DNA of 64,000 bases from Nonomuraea guangzhouensis (GTDB lineage: Bacteria > Actinomycetota > Actinomycetes > Streptosporangiales > Streptosporangiaceae). Location: positions 62,001-126,000 of the forward strand of contig NZ_JAHKRM010000030.1 of the NCBI RefSeq assembly GCF_019396345.1. Direction: 5' to 3'. Of the stretch, positions 59,975-64,000 are shown in pieces; the first letter of the stretch is position 1, and the number at the start of each line of letters is the position of its first letter. A program made the position numbers and the translations under genes. The notes beneath the pieces are model-generated. The model was given only the letters and a program-made list of their open reading frames with translations, was not told the origin of the DNA and made no database searches.

Positions 59975-60957
59975 GCCCTTCTCGCCAGGCCGGACTCGGT
60001 GATCTCGTACAGCAGCGGCTCCTCCGCGACGTAGCGGGCGAGCTCGTCGGCCATGGTCTCCCCGTGGCGGCGCCGCTCGTGACCCAGGCTGCCCGCCACG
60101 TGCGGGGTGACGACGATGTTGGGCATCGTGAACAGCGGCGACCCGTCGACGGGCGGTTCCGGGTCGGTGACGTCGAGGACGGCGAACAGGTCGGTCCGCC
60201 GGCTCAGCACGTCCACGAGCGCGGCCTCGTCGACGAGGCCGCCACGCGCCGAGTTGATCAGTGTGGCGTCGTGCTTCATCGACTCCAGCAGTTCGGTGCC
60301 GACCAGGCGCTCGGTCTCCGGGGTGAGCGGCGAGTGCAGGCTGACCACGTCGGACGTGGCGAACAGCTCCTCGAGGCCGACGAGGCGCACCCCGAGTCGC
60401 TCGGCCTGCGCCGGGTCGGCGTACGGGTCGTAGGCCTGCACGTCGAGCTTGTGGTGGGAGAGCAGCCGCGCCGTGGCCCGGCCCGTGGCGCCGAGCGAGA
60501 CCAGGCCGACCGTCGCGCCATAGGCTCCGAGCTCGGGTCCGCGCGGGGCGGACGCGGCGGCGGCGCGCGCGGCCAGCACGTAGCGCCAGCCATGCTTGAG
60601 CGCGTACAGGATCTGCGAGAGCGCGAACTCGGCGACCGGCTCGGCGTTGGCGGTGGCCGCCGAGGTGACGCGCACTCCCCTGGCCCACATCTCCGGGGTG
60701 ACCATCGGCTTGATGGAGCCCGCCCCGTACAGCACCAAGGACAGTTTGGGCGCGGCGGCGAGGAACTCGGCGTCCAGCTTGGGCGCCCCCCACCCGGTCA
60801 CCAGCACGTCCAGGCCGGCCAGCACATCTGGGGTGATCTGGTCGCGGGTGAGGAGGGGCGAGTCGATGACCAAATGCCGCTCGATCGCGGCCCGGGCCTC
60901 CGGGCCGTAGACGTCGTCAAAACGGTTCGGGTCCATCACGTACAGGCCGTTCAGCAT
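59971..60957 (-). CDS. D-2-hydroxyacid dehydrogenase (second)
   Basis: This is a 328-residue protein with AAGGAGAAAC before the ATG at 60957. Motifs are VGLVSLGATGRATARLL (NAD binding), NSARGGLVDEAALVDVL (Arg), VLDVTDPEPPVDGSPLF (Glu) and VTPHVAGSLGHERRRHGE (His). SAATANAEPVAEFAL is the typical hydroxyacid dehydrogenase entry motif. It differs strongly from its neighbour, so the pair is not a recent duplication and probably acts on different substrates. Its start overlaps the upstream gene by 7 bp. Confidence 0.9.
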   Translation of the reverse strand: MLNGLYVMDPNRFDDVYGPEARAAIERHLVIDSPLLTRDQITPDVLAGLDVLVTGWGAPKLDAEFLAAAPKLSLVLYGAGSIKPMVTPEMWARGVRVTSAATANAEPVAEFALSQILYALKHGWRYVLAARAAAASAPRGPELGAYGATVGLVSLGATGRATARLLSHHKLDVQAYDPYADPAQAERLGVRLVGLEELFATSDVVSLHSPLTPETERLVGTELLESMKHDATLINSARGGLVDEAALVDVLSRRTDLFAVLDVTDPEPPVDGSPLFTMPNIVVTPHVAGSLGHERRRHGETMADELARYVAEEPLLYEITESGLARRA

Positions 60958-62117
60958 TGTTTCTCCTTCAAGCGAGCCGCCGCTCGCACACTGGCCAGGC
61001 GGGCTGGCGAGCCGAGCCCGGCGTGGTAGTAACGTAGCTGCCGCGCGCCCGCGGCGATGAGGTCGGCGGCCAGGACCGGGGTCCGGGCGTGGCCGTCTTC
61101 CAGCACGGTGAGGTTGGCGACGAGGGGGGTCGCGGTGCGGCTCGCCGCGGCCTTCATCTGGGACAGGGCCGCCTCCTCCTGGCCCCAGCACTTGAGCACG
61201 TAGGCGTCGACCGGCGCGTCGAAGCCGGCCAGGTCGACGCCCACGTCGGGGCCGGTGACCTGCGGGTCGTCGGTGGCCATGAGCAGCAGCTCACGGCCGC
61301 CGGCCAGCGCCGCCACGGCGCGGACCAGGTCGGCGATGACCTGGCCGCGGTGCGCGTACAGGGCCTGGGCGCGCTCGCGGCCGAGTGCTTCGTCCAGACT
61401 CGTCCCGGCCCGGACGTCCCGCTGAAGCTCTCCGTCCACGGCGGTGCGCACGTCGCGCGCCAGCTCCTCGACGTCCAGGCCACGCCCGGTCAGCCCGGCC
61501 CGGCAGGCCGGGCAGAGGCAGAGGGACAGCAGCGCCCTGCCGCAGGCGGACAGGGAGGCGCCGGAGGTCTTCTCGTGGTTGCCGGCGTGCTCCATGCCCA
61601 GCCAGCCGCACGCCTCCAGCATCAGGGCGGGCACGTCGTACTGCTCACAGACCTCGCGCACGAGGGTGAGCGCGTAGTCGTGCACGGCGGGCTGGGCGGG
61701 GCAGAGCGCGTGGGGGAAGCTCTCGCCGTAGGCGTTCGTGACGGTCAGGTCGGGCGCTTCGCGGCCCAGCACCGAGGAGTGCGTGAGCACCATCCAGGCC
61801 TCGGTCCGCAGCCCGGCCCCGGCCAGCGCGGCCAGCGCCGTGCCGAACCTGTCCTCGTCGGGCACCCCCCAGCTCGGCGGGTACGGCCGGAGCCGCCCGC
61901 TCCAGCGCTCGGGGCGCAGCCGGAAGTAGGCAGCCGCGTGGTCGGCCCGCACGATGCGGTGGCGCGGATGCCACGGGGTGGTGGCCCGGACCGAGTGGTA
62001 GGCGGCCTGCAGGGTCACCGTGCTCACGCCGAGGTCGGCGATGCGCTCGGCCCCCGCGGGGTCGCCGACGATGTCCCAGGTGTAGGCGAACGCGCCGTGC
62101 CTCAAAGGGGACGTCAT
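60951..62117 (-). CDS. Putative TIM-barrel / glycoside-hydrolase-like protein
   Basis: This is a 388-residue protein. The ATG at 62117 overlaps the downstream end of the permease gene by 4 bp. The sequence alternates helices and strands: FAYTWDIVGDPAGAERIADLG, TEAWMVLTHSSVLGR, VPALMLEACGWLGMEH and a Cys-containing CLCPACRAGLTGRG (possible metal site). AYVLKCWGQEEAAL and AGARQLRYYHAGLGSP are late-barrel-like. No catalytic pair is certain. It could be a hydrolase that releases the acid sugar taken up by the transporter. Family assignment is tentative. Confidence 0.7.
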   Translation of the reverse strand: MTSPLRHGAFAYTWDIVGDPAGAERIADLGVSTVTLQAAYHSVRATTPWHPRHRIVRADHAAAYFRLRPERWSGRLRPYPPSWGVPDEDRFGTALAALAGAGLRTEAWMVLTHSSVLGREAPDLTVTNAYGESFPHALCPAQPAVHDYALTLVREVCEQYDVPALMLEACGWLGMEHAGNHEKTSGASLSACGRALLSLCLCPACRAGLTGRGLDVEELARDVRTAVDGELQRDVRAGTSLDEALGRERAQALYAHRGQVIADLVRAVAALAGGRELLLMATDDPQVTGPDVGVDLAGFDAPVDAYVLKCWGQEEAALSQMKAAASRTATPLVANLTVLEDGHARTPVLAADLIAAGARQLRYYHAGLGSPARLASVRAAARLKEKQC

Positions 62118-62968
62118 CCTTTCGTGGCGCCGGCCAGGCCGCGCGTGAAGTAGTTCTGGAAGAACAGGAAGATCATCAGCATCGGCAGGAACGAGATCGT
62201 CATCCCGGCGGCGAATCCGGTCCAGTCGGTGGCGTGCTCGCCCTGGAAGGACAGCATCCCGACGGCGAGGTTCTGCAGGTCGGGCTGGCCGAGGGTGAAC
62301 ACCAGCGGGATGTTGAACTCGTTCCAGCTACTGATGAACTGGAAGATGACCACCACCGCGATGACCGGTTTGGCCAGCGGGATGATGAGCCGGAACGTCT
62401 TGAGGAAGCCGGCCCCGTCGAGCTTGGCCGCCTCGAACAGATCGGTCGGGACACTGGAGAAGAACCCGACGAACAGCAGCACGTAGAGGGCGCCGGCGCC
62501 GCCGGACATGGCCAGGATGACCCCGGCCCGGGTGTTCAGCAGGCCGAGCTGCTCGATCAGCACGAACTGCGGCACGATGATCGAGGCGACCGGGATGAAC
62601 AGCGTCCCCACGATCATCCGGTAGAGCAGGGTGCGGCCGGGGAACTCGTACCTGGCCAGTACGTAGCCGCACAGGGCGGCCTTGACCAGCTCGACGAGGG
62701 TCGAGGCGGCCGAGTAGAGCACCGTGTTGAAGAAGTATCCGGAGAACCCGGCGTTGACCCAGGCCCGGACGAAGTTGTCGAAGTTCAGCTGGTCGGGCAC
62801 GAGGCTCGCGCCGCTGGTGAACATCCCGGCCTGGGTCTTGAACGCGGCCGAGATCGTCCACAGGAAGGGATAGATCCACACGAGCCCGACGACCAGCAGG
62901 ATCGGCAGGGCGATGAGGTTGGCCCGCACGGCATGGCTACGCCTGGGGGGTTTGGTGATCGTCTCCAT
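62114..62968 (-). CDS. Sugar-type ABC permease (MalG-like)
   Basis: This is a 284-residue membrane protein whose ATG at 62968 overlaps the stop of the MalF-like gene (TGATG). Six membrane segments; the EAA loop is FEAAKLDGAGFLKTFRLIIP. LIALPILLVVGLVWIYPFLW is the first helix. It forms the channel together with the upstream permease; a binding protein and ATPase must be encoded elsewhere, the binding protein probably just outside the right edge. Confidence 0.92.
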   Translation of the reverse strand: METITKPPRRSHAVRANLIALPILLVVGLVWIYPFLWTISAAFKTQAGMFTSGASLVPDQLNFDNFVRAWVNAGFSGYFFNTVLYSAASTLVELVKAALCGYVLARYEFPGRTLLYRMIVGTLFIPVASIIVPQFVLIEQLGLLNTRAGVILAMSGGAGALYVLLFVGFFSSVPTDLFEAAKLDGAGFLKTFRLIIPLAKPVIAVVVIFQFISSWNEFNIPLVFTLGQPDLQNLAVGMLSFQGEHATDWTGFAAGMTISFLPMLMIFLFFQNYFTRGLAGATKG

Positions 62969-63972
62969 CAGACGCCGTACTCCTTCCTGAGCCGCTGGGC
63001 CCGGCGGACCGCGACACCCTGGGCGGAGACCAGGACGAAGGCGATGACGGAGAACAGCAGCGCCGCGGCCGAGGCGTAACCGTAGGCGAACGGCACCGCG
63101 CCGAAGGCGTTCTGGTAGATGAAGTAGGACACCATGTAGGTGCTGGTGCCGGGCCCGCCCGCGGTGAGCGTGACGACCAGGCCGAAGACATGCATGGCGT
63201 TCACGAGGCCGAGCAGGGTGATGATCACGGCGACCGGCCTGATCATCGGCAGGGTGATGCGGGTGAGCTTCTTCCACTCGCTCGCGCCGTCGATGGCGGC
63301 CGCCTCGTAGACCTCCTCGGGCACGTTCTGCAGCGCCGCGATCCAGTAGATCATGTACTGGCCGAAGATCTGCCAGACGGAGACGAGCACCAGCACGAGC
63401 AGCGCGCTCCACCGGTTGGCGAACACGTCGAACCCCTCGTCGACCAGACCGAGGTCGCGCAGGATCGCGTTCAGCGCGCCGTTGGACGGGTTGAGCAGGT
63501 ACGTGAAGACCAGGCCCGCCATGGCCACGGGGATGATGAGCGGCGCGAAGAACATGGTCCGGAAGAACCGCTTGCCACGCAGCCACTTGCGGGTGAGCAG
63601 GATCGCCGCCAGCAGCGAGATCGGCAGCTTGATGGCGGTCGTCAGCAGGGCGAAGATCAGGGTGTTGACCACCGAGAGCCAGAACAGCGGATCGACCAGG
63701 ATCGAGCCGTAGTTGCCGGCCCCGACGAACTGGTCGATCGGGCCGATGCCCGACCAGTCGAAGAAGGAGTAATAGATGGTCGCGACCAGCGGCCAGATGG
63801 TGAAGCCGAGGTAGAGCAGGAGGAAGGGGGCCAGGAAGACGAGCAGCCAGACCCTGTCGAGGCCGCGGACGCGCTCGCGGGAGTGATCGGCGCGTTCGGG
63901 CTCGCGTTTGGCGGGCGACCGGTCCCTGTCCGTCACCCTCTCCCTGCCGGGGGCGGGAGCGGTGGTTGTCAT
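62968..63972 (-). CDS. Sugar-type ABC permease (MalF-like)
   Basis: This is a 334-residue membrane protein. The ATG at 63972 has GAGGA 6 nt upstream and is preferred to a GTG at 63984. After a charged N-terminal tail come six helices, starting WLLVFLAPFLLLYLGFTIWP. The EAA loop is YEAAAIDGASEWKKLTRITL. It belongs to the carbohydrate-uptake CUT1 family. It is the first gene of the operon visible in this window. Confidence 0.92.
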   Translation of the reverse strand: MTTTAPAPGRERVTDRDRSPAKREPERADHSRERVRGLDRVWLLVFLAPFLLLYLGFTIWPLVATIYYSFFDWSGIGPIDQFVGAGNYGSILVDPLFWLSVVNTLIFALLTTAIKLPISLLAAILLTRKWLRGKRFFRTMFFAPLIIPVAMAGLVFTYLLNPSNGALNAILRDLGLVDEGFDVFANRWSALLVLVLVSVWQIFGQYMIYWIAALQNVPEEVYEAAAIDGASEWKKLTRITLPMIRPVAVIITLLGLVNAMHVFGLVVTLTAGGPGTSTYMVSYFIYQNAFGAVPFAYGYASAAALLFSVIAFVLVSAQGVAVRRAQRLRKEYGV

Positions 63973-64000
63973 GGATGTCCTCACGAGGGAGCTTCACGAA

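Overview
The window is high-GC DNA with GTG/TTG starts, stop/start overlaps (ATGA, GTGA), SARP regulators and lanthipeptide genes. This points to an actinomycete, plausibly of the Streptosporangiales (Nonomuraea-like); the genus is inference only. No rRNA, tRNA, CRISPR array, transposase or phage integrase was found.

Layout. (1) 1-10.6 kb, minus strand: a TetR regulator and an operon of five unusual genes. They are a very large unrecognised protein, a 54-residue protein, a LamG plus 'VGIGT'-repeat fibre-like protein, a soluble ComEC-like metallo-beta-lactamase-fold protein, and a large unrecognised protein that runs off the left edge. (2) 10.8-18.7 kb: an ASRT-family protein, a lipoprotein lytic transglycosylase, a small protein plus M48 membrane protease pair, a BacA/SbmA-like ABC transporter, a Pro-rich anchored protein with a DUF4239 protein, and a small conserved protein. 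(3) 18.9-27.5 kb: an Lrp regulator divergent from a complete dipeptide-type ABC operon that ends in a degenerate M24 peptidase, then a Na+/H+ antiporter. (4) 27.5-34.5 kb: a class I lanthipeptide cluster with two precursor genes (58 and 59 aa), one LanB, two LanC and a SARP activator. The divergent promoter carries SARP-style 11-bp direct repeats. (5) 34.5-38.3 kb, minus strand: a peptide-export cluster of several very short secreted peptides (one with eight cysteines), a MauD/TlpA-like thioredoxin, an ABC exporter and a shrunken S26 signal peptidase. It is divergent from an AfsR-like SARP-NB-ARC-TPR regulator at 38.6-41.7 kb. (6) 41.8-53.7 kb: an N-acyltransferase plus N-succinylamino acid racemase pair converging on a second peptide ABC operon (with a permease-ATPase fusion), a PucR regulator, a serine beta-lactamase-like hydrolase and an S9 peptidase. 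This looks like a peptide and D-amino acid scavenging island. (7) 53.9-57.8 kb: a DUF4386 membrane protein, an 11-codon ORF with a strong Shine-Dalgarno and its own terminator, an ECF sigma factor with a membrane protein carrying an SsuA/THI5-like sensor domain, an AhpD-like protein and a DinB-like protein. (8) 57.9-64 kb, minus strand: a catabolic operon with an enolase-superfamily enzyme, two D-2-hydroxyacid dehydrogenases, a TIM-barrel-like protein and two sugar-type ABC permeases.

The strongest candidates for an undescribed system are the Cys-rich peptide/thioredoxin/exporter cluster (34.5-38.3 kb) and the TetR-controlled fibre-like operon (1-10.6 kb). Statements about family membership come from motif recognition without database searches.
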